Made by a program: the position numbers and the translations under genes. From assembly GCA_036824505.1 (NCBI GenBank), contig DAITAA010000008.1:52930-116929 (forward strand): DNA of 64,000 bases, in the 5' to 3' direction. Shown in pieces: positions 26,872 through 35,364 of the stretch; the first letter of the stretch is position 1, and every line of letters starts with the position of its first letter. The notes beneath the pieces were generated by a model, which was not told the DNA's origin, made no database searches, and worked only from the letters and a program-made list of their open reading frames with translations. This DNA is from SCUD01 sp036824505. GTDB taxonomy: Bacteria > Pseudomonadota > Gammaproteobacteria > Steroidobacterales > Steroidobacteraceae.

Positions 26872-26877
26872 CAACTG

Positions 26878-27321
26878 TTATTTCAGTTTCAGTTCGAGTA
26901 GTTCAATGGTGCCCATCGTCTTGCGCATTGGGGCGCGCTCGGCGCCTTCCTTTTCAAACTGCTTGCGGTCCTTCGCCGTTGCCTCGTTGATCTTCTTTTC
27001 CGTGGCGAGACCTTCAGCGATCGTCTGGAAGTCCTTGCTTATCGTCACCAGGTACAGGTCCGGCTCTCCTGCCCTCGGCTGTGTGTTGACGAGAACGTGA
27101 TAGCCGACCTCGTTACCGTACTGGGCATTCAATTTCCTGAACTTCACCCATTCATCAGCGAGCCAGGTCATGTAATTCTCGAACTGCCCGTCCAACACGT
27201 CGATATCCGAGACATACCAGACGTTGCCGTACTCATAGCGAGATTCATCTGCGGCAGCCGGTGCGGCCAGGCCAACCGAGAGGGCTGCGGCGACGAATGC
27301 GCCGGTTAATTTGCGAATCAT
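26878..27321 (-). CDS. Small secreted protein, family A member
   Basis: 147 residues from ATG 27321, preceded by AAAGGGGAACTAGG. Signal peptide ending APAAADE. The mature part, VWYVSDIDVLDGQFENYMTWLADEW then DLYLVTISKDFQ and the closing LLELKLK, resembles the proteins at 12516-12962 and 38840-39292 in length and key positions. The likely fold is a ferredoxin-like alpha/beta barrel; function unknown. The gene is divergent from the CocE-type hydrolase, 158 bp away. Confidence 0.7.
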   Translation of the reverse strand: MIRKLTGAFVAAALSVGLAAPAAADESRYEYGNVWYVSDIDVLDGQFENYMTWLADEWVKFRKLNAQYGNEVGYHVLVNTQPRAGEPDLYLVTISKDFQTIAEGLATEKKINEATAKDRKQFEKEGAERAPMRKTMGTIELLELKLK

Positions 27322-27479
27322 CCTAGTTCCCCTTTTTGTTACCGTGGTCAAGAAACAAGCAAGAGATGCTACCACGGTGTGTTGTTGATCTACGGCGTGG
27401 CTGGGTCAGGAAAGCAGGTGATGCTTTCCGTGCCGCAAGTGTGTAATCCTGACATTGCACCTGTCCTTGGAGCGATCAA

Positions 27480-29423
27480 ATGCGGATATCTCGCGCGCTC
27501 AATCAGTTGGCCGCAATAGTTGCAGCATTACTGTCATTAGGCGGCACCTTTGCGCTCGCGGACGAGCCTGCGGCGACATTGCCGAGCGAAACGCCATTAG
27601 CCTTCAAACCGAAGACCGATGATTTCGACTACGTCAAACGCCAGGAAATGATTCCGATGCGCGATGGCGTCCTGTTGAAGACATTCATACTCATTCCGAA
27701 GGGCGCGAAAGACGCGCCGATCCTTTTGACGCGGACGCCCTACAACGCCTCGGAGCGCGTGCTGCGTTTCGACAGTCCGCACCTCGCAGCCGCGGTGCAG
27801 CAGATGGCCGATACGGCGGTCGCAGCCGGTTACATCATCGTGTACCAGGACGTGCGGGGAAAATACGGATCCGATGGCGACTACGTCATGAACCGGCCAC
27901 TGAAGGGCCCGCTGAATCCGACCGACGTCGATCATGCGACGGACTGTTACGACACGATCGAGTGGCTGGTGAAGAACGTGCCTGAAACCAACGGCCGCGT
28001 CGGGACCATCGGCGGTTCTTACGAGGGTTTCACCACGGTGATGTCGACGGTACATCCGCATCCGGCGCTGAAAGCCGCTGTGCCTTTCGCACCGATGGTT
28101 GACGGCTGGATCGGTGACGACTGGTTCCACAATGGCGCGTTCCGGCAGGACGGCACGCTCGACTACATCTACGACCAGGAAGCGACGCGCAGGAACGAGG
28201 AGAAATGGTGGTCGGGCGACTACGACACCTACGACAGCTATCTGAAAGCAGGGTCGGCCGGCGCCATGGCGTCTTCCCGCGGCCTTGAACAACTCGGTTT
28301 CTGGCGGGCACTCGCCGAGCACACCAGCTACGACTCGTATTGGCAGAATCAGGCCGTCGACAAGCTGCTCGCGAAAGAACCACTGCGCGTCCCGACGATG
28401 ATCGTCGCCGGGCTCTTCGACCAGGAGGACATCTATGGCGGGCCGGCCCTGTACAAGGCGCTCGCGCCGAAGGATCCCGGGGGCGAATTCGTGCACCTTG
28501 TGCTCGGCCCGTGGAATCACGGACAGGGACGACGCGAAGGCCGGGGTATCGGCGCAATCCAGTTTGAAGGCGACACCGCCGGATGGTTTCGTCGAAACGT
28601 GATGCAGCCGTTTCTGGACTACCACCTGAAAGGCGGGCCCAAGCCGGATACGCCGCGCGTGCTCGCCTATGAAACCGGTTCCGACCAGTGGCACCGCTAT
28701 GACGACTGGCCGCGATCATGCGTCGAGGGATGTGCCGCGAAATCGCGTGAACTCTATCTGCTGTCGGGAGGAAGGCTGGCCTTCGATCGGCCACAAGCGG
28801 TGGGGCAGGCTTTCGATGAATACGTTTCTGATCCTGCCAAGCCCGTACCATACCGGGAGCGCCCGACATTGATCAGCGGTTCCCCGGACTCCACCTGGGG
28901 CGAGTGGCTGGTGGACGACCAGAGACACGCCGCGTCGCGGACCGATGTGCTCGTTTATGCGACCGAACCGCTGCGTGCGCCATTACGTGTTGCTGGCGAA
29001 CCGTTCGCCAATCTATTTGCCTCGACCAGCGGCAGTGACTCCGACTGGGTGGTCAAGATCATCGATGTGTGGCCCGACGAAGTCCCGGATCACCCGAAGC
29101 TGGGCGGCTATCAGCAGATGCTTTCGGCGGATATTTTCCGCGGACGATATCGTGAGGATCTCGCGACACCGCATTCGCTCAAGCCCGGCAAGGTGCTTCC
29201 ATATCGGATACGCCTGCCGAATGTCAGCCACACCTTCCTGCAGGGACACCGGATCATGGTGCAGATCCAGTCGAGCTGGTTCCCGCTGTATGACCGAAAC
29301 CCGCAGTCATTCGTGCCGAACATCATGTTTGCCGGGCCCGAGGCTTATGTGAAAGCCACGCAGCGGGTCTGGCATACACCGGAAAGCGCAACCAGCATCG
29401 AACTTCCAACTCTCGACCCGTAA
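27480..29423 (+). CDS. CocE/NonD-family hydrolase, exported
   Basis: 647 residues. Signal peptide ending near FALADE. The alpha/beta-hydrolase part has nucleophile Ser180 in GTIGGSYEGFT, the preceding YQDVRGKYGSDGD typical of X-Pro dipeptidyl-peptidase/CocE enzymes, and a likely catalytic His in LGPWNHGQGR. The C-terminal ~220 residues form the jelly-roll domain (PLRVAGEPFANLFAS). Family members cleave esters, amides or acyl-peptides. The next gene, a PLP dehydratase, starts 12 bp later, so the pair probably forms an operon. Confidence 0.92.
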   Translation: MRISRALNQLAAIVAALLSLGGTFALADEPAATLPSETPLAFKPKTDDFDYVKRQEMIPMRDGVLLKTFILIPKGAKDAPILLTRTPYNASERVLRFDSPHLAAAVQQMADTAVAAGYIIVYQDVRGKYGSDGDYVMNRPLKGPLNPTDVDHATDCYDTIEWLVKNVPETNGRVGTIGGSYEGFTTVMSTVHPHPALKAAVPFAPMVDGWIGDDWFHNGAFRQDGTLDYIYDQEATRRNEEKWWSGDYDTYDSYLKAGSAGAMASSRGLEQLGFWRALAEHTSYDSYWQNQAVDKLLAKEPLRVPTMIVAGLFDQEDIYGGPALYKALAPKDPGGEFVHLVLGPWNHGQGRREGRGIGAIQFEGDTAGWFRRNVMQPFLDYHLKGGPKPDTPRVLAYETGSDQWHRYDDWPRSCVEGCAAKSRELYLLSGGRLAFDRPQAVGQAFDEYVSDPAKPVPYRERPTLISGSPDSTWGEWLVDDQRHAASRTDVLVYATEPLRAPLRVAGEPFANLFASTSGSDSDWVVKIIDVWPDEVPDHPKLGGYQQMLSADIFRGRYREDLATPHSLKPGKVLPYRIRLPNVSHTFLQGHRIMVQIQSSWFPLYDRNPQSFVPNIMFAGPEAYVKATQRVWHTPESATSIELPTLDP

Positions 29424-29435
29424 TGCCGGTCGCCC

Positions 29436-30386
29436 ATGTCACCGACGCTCGATGAGATCCAACAAGCTCGCCGGAACATCGCCGGCTATGCCATGCGCAC
29501 GCCGCTCCTGCGGCTGAACGTCTTCGATGCACCCGCGGAAATCTATCTCAAGCTCGAAAATCTCCAGCCGATCGGCTCATTCAAGATTCGCGGTGCGACC
29601 AACGCGATAGCACACATCGAGCCTGCGAAGCTTGCTCGCGGATTGCTGACGGCGTCGGCTGGCAACATGGCGCAGGGTGTTGCATGGTGCGCGCGGGAAC
29701 GCGGCATACCCTGCACGGTGATTGCACCGGACACCGCGCCCGATACCAAGGTCAAGGCAATAGAGCGACTAGACGGTCGCGTCATCAAGGTTCCCTTCGA
29801 CCGCTGGTGGCAGACGTTTCAGGATCGGGCGTACCCGGGCGTAGACGCGAATTTCATCCACGCCTTTGATGATCCCCAGGTCATGGCGGGCAACGGGACG
29901 ATTGGACTCGAGATACTGGAGGACCTGCCGAATGTGGCGGCAATCGTGATCCCCTGGGGTGGGGGCGGGCTGACCTGCGGGATCGCTTCGGCGGTGAGGG
30001 CGCTGAAGCCTGACTGCCGGCTGTTTGCCGCGGAGGTTGCAACGGGCGCGCCGCTCGCCGCATCGCTCACCGCGGGATCGCCACAAGCGGTCGAGTACCA
30101 GCCGTCGTTTGTGGACGGCATCGGGAGCAAGACCGTCTTTCAGCAGATGTTTGAACGTGCACGAGGGCTGATTGACGGCGCGCTGGTCGCGAGCCTGGGC
30201 GAAGTGGCTGCGGCGCTCGCGCTGTTGGCCGAGCGAAACCGCATCATCGCGGAGGGCGCGGGAGCGTGTCCGATTGCATGCGCAATTGCAGGCAGGGCAG
30301 GGAACGGCAAGGTTGTGTGTGTGGTGTCGGGTGGAAACATTGACATAAGCGTGCTGTGCGCGATCCTCGATGGGAGGCTTCATTGA
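29436..30386 (+). CDS. PLP-dependent threonine/serine dehydratase family protein
   Basis: 316 residues. The PLP Lys is Lys50 in GSFKIRGATNA, and the phosphate loop is WGGGGLTCG, as in fold-type II threonine dehydratases and serine racemases. No regulatory ACT domain follows, so it is a catabolic or racemase-type enzyme. It starts 12 bp after the CocE-type hydrolase gene, suggesting that the hydrolase releases an amino-acid substrate for it. Confidence 0.9.
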   Translation: MSPTLDEIQQARRNIAGYAMRTPLLRLNVFDAPAEIYLKLENLQPIGSFKIRGATNAIAHIEPAKLARGLLTASAGNMAQGVAWCARERGIPCTVIAPDTAPDTKVKAIERLDGRVIKVPFDRWWQTFQDRAYPGVDANFIHAFDDPQVMAGNGTIGLEILEDLPNVAAIVIPWGGGGLTCGIASAVRALKPDCRLFAAEVATGAPLAASLTAGSPQAVEYQPSFVDGIGSKTVFQQMFERARGLIDGALVASLGEVAAALALLAERNRIIAEGAGACPIACAIAGRAGNGKVVCVVSGGNIDISVLCAILDGRLH

Positions 30387-30495
30387 GAGAAAATCGGCGG
30401 CTGCGAACGGTTGGCAGAACTTGCACTAATGGGTATACGAGAGTAATTAGTGTGCTGCGGTACCTGCAGGTGCCGAATGAACGGGTTCAAGAATA

Positions 30496-31086
30496 GTGAA
30501 GCGATTTCTGTTGCTGATTCTGTTGCTTGCTAGCGCCAGTCCCGCGTTGGCGCAGCGTGGCGCGCTGACCATCCCGCGCAACCTCGACCAACTGACGAAT
30601 CGATCGGCCGCCATCGTGCGCGGTACGGTCATCAGCGCGCAGGTGGAGAAGCATCCCGAACTGAGCGGCCTCAACACCGTGGTCGTGAAATTGCGTGTGC
30701 AGGAGACGCTGAAGGGCCAGGCGAAAGAGACATTCACATTTCGCCAGTACATCTGGGACATTCGCGACCGCGCTGACGCCGGTGGCTACCGGAAAGGCCA
30801 GGATCTGCTGCTGCTGCTGATTGAGCCCAGCCGATACGGACTCTCCAGCCCGGCGGGCCTCGAACAGGGGCGCTTCCGGATTTCGCGGGACAGCATGGGC
30901 AGGGAATTGGCGCTGAACGGCCACGGTAATCTGAAGTTGTTTGATGGTGTCAGCTCGCAGATGGCGGCCAAGGGAATCACGCTCTCGCCCCGTTCCCTGA
31001 GCATGATACAGAAGCACCAAAAAGGACCGGTTGAGTTGCGTGATCTGACAGCCTTGATTCGCGAGCTCGTCCACGGGAGCCAGTAG
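30496..31086 (+). CDS. Exported protein of matrixin operon, unknown
   Basis: 196 residues from GTG 30496. Signal peptide ending ALAQRG. The mature start LDQLTNRSAAIVRGTVISAQVEKH, then VVVKLRVQETLKGQAKETFTFRQY and KGQDLLLLLIEPS, looks like an OB- or netrin-like beta-barrel of a type I associate with genes beside secreted metalloproteases. It is one base upstream of the metalloprotease gene. A role as inhibitor, chaperone or partner is a guess from context. Confidence 0.65.
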   Translation: MKRFLLLILLLASASPALAQRGALTIPRNLDQLTNRSAAIVRGTVISAQVEKHPELSGLNTVVVKLRVQETLKGQAKETFTFRQYIWDIRDRADAGGYRKGQDLLLLLIEPSRYGLSSPAGLEQGRFRISRDSMGRELALNGHGNLKLFDGVSSQMAAKGITLSPRSLSMIQKHQKGPVELRDLTALIRELVHGSQ

Positions 31087-31087
31087 G

Positions 31088-32308
31088 GTGCAAACCCTGC
31101 ACAGGAAACAAACGGCACTGGCCGCGCTGCTGGCAGGGCTGTTGCTGCCGGCAAGTGCGGCGTTCGCGGGTGGACCGTTGGTCGTCCGCGACGACGGCAC
31201 CCCATATGTCTGGCCGCCCGGGGCGATTTCCTATCGCACGGACAATGCGCCATTGAGCGCGACCGTGACCGAGGCTCAGGCGCAGGCGCGGGTTGCCGCG
31301 ATGTTCGCCGTCTGGCAGAACGTGGCGACGGCCAGCATCACCTATACCAGGGCGGGTTTTATCAGTCCCGTCGGCGCTTACACCGGCGGAGACGTGAACA
31401 CGATCGACGAATTCAATGCCGTCGATGGCGACTGCGGCGCCGGAAATCAGAGCCCGATCATTTACGACACGGATGGTTCCATATTCGTGGACCTGGGCCT
31501 GGACGAAACTTCGATCGTTGGATTTGCCGGGCCCTGTGCCACGAACGCGACGCAGATCATCTCCGGAGAGGCGGTGATGAACGGGCTCTTTCAGGATGGT
31601 TCGGCTACACCGGTTGCTGACCTGCTGCCTGCCGCCGCGTTTGACACGGCGTTCATCCATGAGTTCGGGCATTTCTCCGGCCTCGACCATTCGCAAATCA
31701 ATGTGAGCTGCGCTGCCGGGTGCGTCGATCCTGATGAACTGGCAGGCCTGCCGACGATGTTCCCCTTCCTGGTCGATCTGTCGCAGCAAACACTGTCGGA
31801 CGACGACATCGCCTGGATTTCGCGCCTCTACCCGCAGGCCACCGGCGGAACGACGTTCGCGAATACGCATGGCACGATCACCGGAACCGTGTTCTTTTCC
31901 GACGGCCTGTCGCACGCACCGCTCGTGAACGTGATCGCACGCCGAGTCGATACCGGCGCGAATCAGGATCGCACCCACGCGGTTTCGGTGGTCTCGGGCT
32001 TCAAGATGAAGCTGTCGCGGGGGAATTCGATCAATGACACGGGCAGCGGCACGGGCTCGATCTCGCCCGGGGATCTTGGGCTGTACGAGCTCGCGGTGCC
32101 GGCGGGCAATTACACGATTGAAGTAGAATCCATCGACCCTGCGTTCACGGACGCCTCGAGTATCGGCGGCTTCATCTGGATCCCGATGCCCGGAACGGCG
32201 CCGGCCCCAACCGCGCCTATTGCGGTTGGAGCAGGCGCCACATCTTCCGGCCATAACGTGACTTTGATTGGCACCGATCCGCGCTATGACCAGTTCGAGG
32301 GGCCGTGA
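31088..32308 (+). CDS. Matrixin-like zinc metalloprotease, secreted
   Basis: 406 residues from GTG 31088. Signal peptide ending AAFAGG. The extended zinc motif HEFGHFSGLDH puts ligands at His191, His195 and His201 with catalytic Glu192, and LPTMFPF (Met224) is the Met-turn, so this is a metzincin close to matrixins. The N-terminal part (AISYRTDNAPLS, AVWQNVATASITY) fits the catalytic-domain start. After ~280 a beta-sandwich region follows. It is the middle gene of three, and its stop overlaps the next start (GTGA). Confidence 0.9.
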   Translation: MQTLHRKQTALAALLAGLLLPASAAFAGGPLVVRDDGTPYVWPPGAISYRTDNAPLSATVTEAQAQARVAAMFAVWQNVATASITYTRAGFISPVGAYTGGDVNTIDEFNAVDGDCGAGNQSPIIYDTDGSIFVDLGLDETSIVGFAGPCATNATQIISGEAVMNGLFQDGSATPVADLLPAAAFDTAFIHEFGHFSGLDHSQINVSCAAGCVDPDELAGLPTMFPFLVDLSQQTLSDDDIAWISRLYPQATGGTTFANTHGTITGTVFFSDGLSHAPLVNVIARRVDTGANQDRTHAVSVVSGFKMKLSRGNSINDTGSGTGSISPGDLGLYELAVPAGNYTIEVESIDPAFTDASSIGGFIWIPMPGTAPAPTAPIAVGAGATSSGHNVTLIGTDPRYDQFEGP

Positions 32309-33912
32309 AAAAAATCTTTCACGTAGCGGCGCTGTTGTTTGCCACGGTCCTCGTATCGACGATCGCCGGTTGCGGCGGTGGTGGCGGCGGGCAGATCGTC
32401 CCCGTGGTCTTCAAGATCACCACGACGACGTTGCCGGACGGCGTCGTGGGTATAGGCTATAACCAGACGCTCGCCGTTACAGGTGGCTTCGGCGCCAAGA
32501 CATTCAGCGTCAGCGCAGGCGCCTTGCCAGCGGGCCTCGCACTGAACACCTCCACGGGCGCCATTACCGGAATTCCGACGGCACCAGCGGGAACTGCGAG
32601 TTTCACGATTACGGTCGTAGATTCTGACACGCCGCCGCAGAGCGACTCACAAGCACTCACGATCGACATCGTGAACCCGCTGCTGATCACGACGAACGCG
32701 CTGCCTGGCACGGCGGTCGGAGCGGCTTACAACCAGACGGTCGCTGCGACCGGCGGCACGACGCCTTACACGTTCAGCATCAGTGCGGGGACTCTGCCTG
32801 CGGGCCTCTCGCTCAATACCGCCACCGGCGCCATCAGCGGGTCCGCCACGGCCGCGGCCACGAGCCAGACCTTCACCGTGCGGGTCGCCGACGGCTCGAC
32901 ACCGCAGCTGACCGATACGCAGGTGTTGACGATTGCCGTGGCACTGGAGCTGACCACCACGTCATTACCCGATGCTACGTCCGGCACCTTGTACAATCAG
33001 ACGCTTGAGGCCCGAGGAGGGCAGCCGCCTTACGCCTGGGCGAGAATCGCAGGCTCGATGCCGGCCGGCATTGCCGATCCGGTCGCGGCGACGGGCGTCA
33101 TCACCGGCACGCCATCCGCGGTCTGCATTGCGACGACTTCAGCCTTCACCGCGCGAGTGACCGATTCGGCGGTGCCGCCCGTTTCCGATACGCAAGCAGG
33201 ACTCGGCATCACGGTCAACCCGGGGCCAGCGCTCAATATCACGACGACCACGATGCCGAATGGTGTCGTGGGAACGCCTTACAGCGTGATTGTGCAGGCG
33301 ACAGGCGGCGTGCAGCCTTACAGCTTCGCAACCAGCGGCACGTTGCCGAGCCAGCTGGGGCCGATCAATGCAACGACCGGCGGGATCGCGGGGACTCCCG
33401 ACACCGTCGAAACCCGGACCTTCAATGTGACGGTGACCGATTTCTGCGGGACCACGGATACGCAGACGCTCAGCATCACGATCAACGCGCTTTCACTGGG
33501 ACGCAACGACACGATCGGGAATGCAACGACATTGGGAAATGGAACATTTGCCGCTTCCATCAGCCCGAGCGGCAATCCCAACACGATCCTGGATCCGGAT
33601 GAGGATTTCTACCGCATTACGACGATCGCGAATTCGACAGTCACGATTGACATCAATGCCCAGGTCAATGGCAGCCCGCTTGACTCGGTGATTGAGATAG
33701 TCAACGCGGCCGGCACGCAGCTGACTACATGCGGATCGCCGACATTCACCTCGACCTGCGAAAGCGATGACGAGACCCTGGGGGTCGACCTCGACTCCTT
33801 CCTCCAGGTCCGGGTAACCGGCGCCACGACCTTCTATGTGCACGTGGTCGATTTCCGCGGCGACGCACGGCCGGACATGAAATACGACATCGTCATCAGC
33901 GGCGTCAACTGA
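32305..33912 (+). CDS. Putative-Ig repeat lipoprotein with C-terminal PPC domain
   Basis: 535 residues from GTG 32305. Lipobox near residue 24 (STIAGC). Four Ig-like 'He_PIG' repeats of ~90 residues follow, each marked by a 'T-LP-G-VG--YN-T' start and a 'TGAI-G-P' end (GVVGIGYNQTLAVTGG, GTAVGAAYNQTVAATGG, and so on). The last ~130 residues (NDTIGNATTLGNGTF ... FYVHVVDFRG) are a bacterial pre-peptidase C-terminal domain. It is likely a surface-anchored adhesion or substrate-presenting protein for the protease in the same operon. Confidence 0.85.
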   Translation: MKKIFHVAALLFATVLVSTIAGCGGGGGGQIVPVVFKITTTTLPDGVVGIGYNQTLAVTGGFGAKTFSVSAGALPAGLALNTSTGAITGIPTAPAGTASFTITVVDSDTPPQSDSQALTIDIVNPLLITTNALPGTAVGAAYNQTVAATGGTTPYTFSISAGTLPAGLSLNTATGAISGSATAAATSQTFTVRVADGSTPQLTDTQVLTIAVALELTTTSLPDATSGTLYNQTLEARGGQPPYAWARIAGSMPAGIADPVAATGVITGTPSAVCIATTSAFTARVTDSAVPPVSDTQAGLGITVNPGPALNITTTTMPNGVVGTPYSVIVQATGGVQPYSFATSGTLPSQLGPINATTGGIAGTPDTVETRTFNVTVTDFCGTTDTQTLSITINALSLGRNDTIGNATTLGNGTFAASISPSGNPNTILDPDEDFYRITTIANSTVTIDINAQVNGSPLDSVIEIVNAAGTQLTTCGSPTFTSTCESDDETLGVDLDSFLQVRVTGATTFYVHVVDFRGDARPDMKYDIVISGVN

Positions 33913-34551
33913 TCAATTACGCCTGGCAGGCATGGTCTCGTCCGGGCTGATCCGCGACTTCACAAATTCTTCCTGCCGCTCGCAATGCTGCGCCAAAGCC
34001 TGGAGCGCGGGATATTGGTCCGCGGGGAAACTCTCCGGCAACCTGAGATTCAGGTAGCCGATCAGACAACCCGTCATCATGTCGGCGTGGCTCATGCCGC
34101 CGCCGAAATACCAGGGCGCAGCGCACTGGCTCTCCAGCCGGTCGAGCGCCGCAGCCAGCTGCGACAGGCATCGTTGTTCCCATTCCTGGCTCAGCGACTT
34201 ACCGGGATGGAAGAACCGTTCGTAAACGACTTGCCCGGCTTTCTCGCCGGCGCCTTGGGCTATGGCTACCGCCTGCAGAATCTTCCGGCGTTCGGGACCC
34301 AGACGCGGAACGAGGGCGCGGGCCGACCCCGCCATCTCATCAAGCAGGTCGATGATTGCCGCGCTGTCGATCAATGTTTCGCCGCCATCGAGAATCAGTG
34401 ATGGAATGCGAATCAACGGGTTGATCTTCTTCATGTCCTTCGCATCGGCGAACACCGAAAGGGTGTTGCGAGTGAATGGCATGCCGTAGTGATGCAGCGT
34501 CACCGCGACGCGGCGCACGAAAGGCGAGTCGTACTGGCCGACGAGGAGCAT
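33913..34551 (-). CDS. Glutathione S-transferase family protein
   Basis: 212 residues. N-terminal thioredoxin-like domain (MLLVGQYDSPFVRRVAVTL; cis-Pro in IRIPSLIL; glutathione site GGETLIDSAAII), then an all-helical domain. The catalytic residue is Ser or Tyr near positions 7-9; beta- or zeta-like classes are possible. Its stop abuts the stop of the preceding convergent gene, the two forming TGATCA. Confidence 0.9.
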   Translation of the reverse strand: MLLVGQYDSPFVRRVAVTLHHYGMPFTRNTLSVFADAKDMKKINPLIRIPSLILDGGETLIDSAAIIDLLDEMAGSARALVPRLGPERRKILQAVAIAQGAGEKAGQVVYERFFHPGKSLSQEWEQRCLSQLAAALDRLESQCAAPWYFGGGMSHADMMTGCLIGYLNLRLPESFPADQYPALQALAQHCERQEEFVKSRISPDETMPARRN

Positions 34552-34692
34552 GGCCGATCTTGGAGCGTTGCTGCAAACGACTCAAGCAACGCGTAGAATC
34601 GCGCCGACATTCCCGGCCGGCCTGCGCAGGGCAGTCACTTCACGGCGCGGTCGGTCGAGTCAAAAGCAACTTCAAGATACAAAGGTAACGAT

Positions 34693-35211
34693 ATGATTAG
34701 AAAGACACTTATGTTGGCGGCTGGCTTGTTCGCCTTGACCGGCTGCGCCGCCCCCGCGCCGCCCGATTACGCCGCTCAACATCAACCGGCGGTGGACGCA
34801 TACATCGGAGCCTGGAGCGGGGCAGACCTCGGCGGCCTCGATGCTGCCATGACCGCGGATGTCAGGCGCCAATCATCGGGGGGCGGCCTCAGTTCCGACA
34901 GCCTGGAAGCCCTGAAGAAGGTCATGACCGATGTGCGGACAGCTTATCCGGATGCCAAGGTGGTCATTGACGAGGGCCATTACATGAAGGACGTCTCGTT
35001 CTTTCTGTGGACCTTTACCGGCACGAATACCGGCCCGGGTGCGGCGCCTCCCACGGGGAAGAGCGTGAAGCTCTCAGGCTCGACCTTGATGCATTACCGG
35101 GATGGCAAGATCGCCGAAGAAATCGTGAACTTCGACGTGCTCGACTGGCAGATGCAGCTGGGCTACACGCTGACCCCACCCGCAGCGGCCGAGACACCGG
35201 CAGCGCCATAA
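34693..35211 (+). CDS. SnoaL-like lipoprotein
   Basis: 172 residues. Lipobox LTGC acylates Cys18. Residues ~35-155 fit the SnoaL/NTF2-like cone: DAYIGAWSGADLGGLDAAMT at the start and SGSTLMHYRDGKIAEEIVNFDVLDW near the end. The fold occurs in cyclases, isomerases and binding proteins; no catalytic set can be assigned. Followed by two hairpins, the second a strong terminator. Confidence 0.8.
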   Translation: MIRKTLMLAAGLFALTGCAAPAPPDYAAQHQPAVDAYIGAWSGADLGGLDAAMTADVRRQSSGGGLSSDSLEALKKVMTDVRTAYPDAKVVIDEGHYMKDVSFFLWTFTGTNTGPGAAPPTGKSVKLSGSTLMHYRDGKIAEEIVNFDVLDWQMQLGYTLTPPAAAETPAAP

Positions 35212-35219
35212 GCCGGCAA

Positions 35220-35246
35220 GGAGCCTGGGCCGGAGGCCCGGGCTCC
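35220..35246 (+). repeat. Hairpin without T run
   Basis: Twelve-base-pair stem (35220-35231 with 35235-35246, one G-T pair) with loop GGA, directly after the SnoaL-like gene and 18 bp before a full terminator. Possibly an mRNA-protecting 3' structure. Confidence 0.6.
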
Positions 35247-35263
35247 TGACTCAGGTCTTGCTG

Positions 35264-35296
35264 ACGCCCCTCCGGCTTGCGCCGGAGGGGCGTTTT
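35264..35296 (+). terminator. Intrinsic terminator
   Basis: A perfect 13-bp stem (35264-35276 with 35281-35293), loop TTGC and a run of four T. It ends the SnoaL-like transcription unit. Confidence 0.9.
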
Positions 35297-35364
35297 CATT
35301 AGCGGCCGGCGACGGCGATAATGCAGTTGCGGCCGGTCTTCGGCTGCGTCACGAGGCATGTGCC

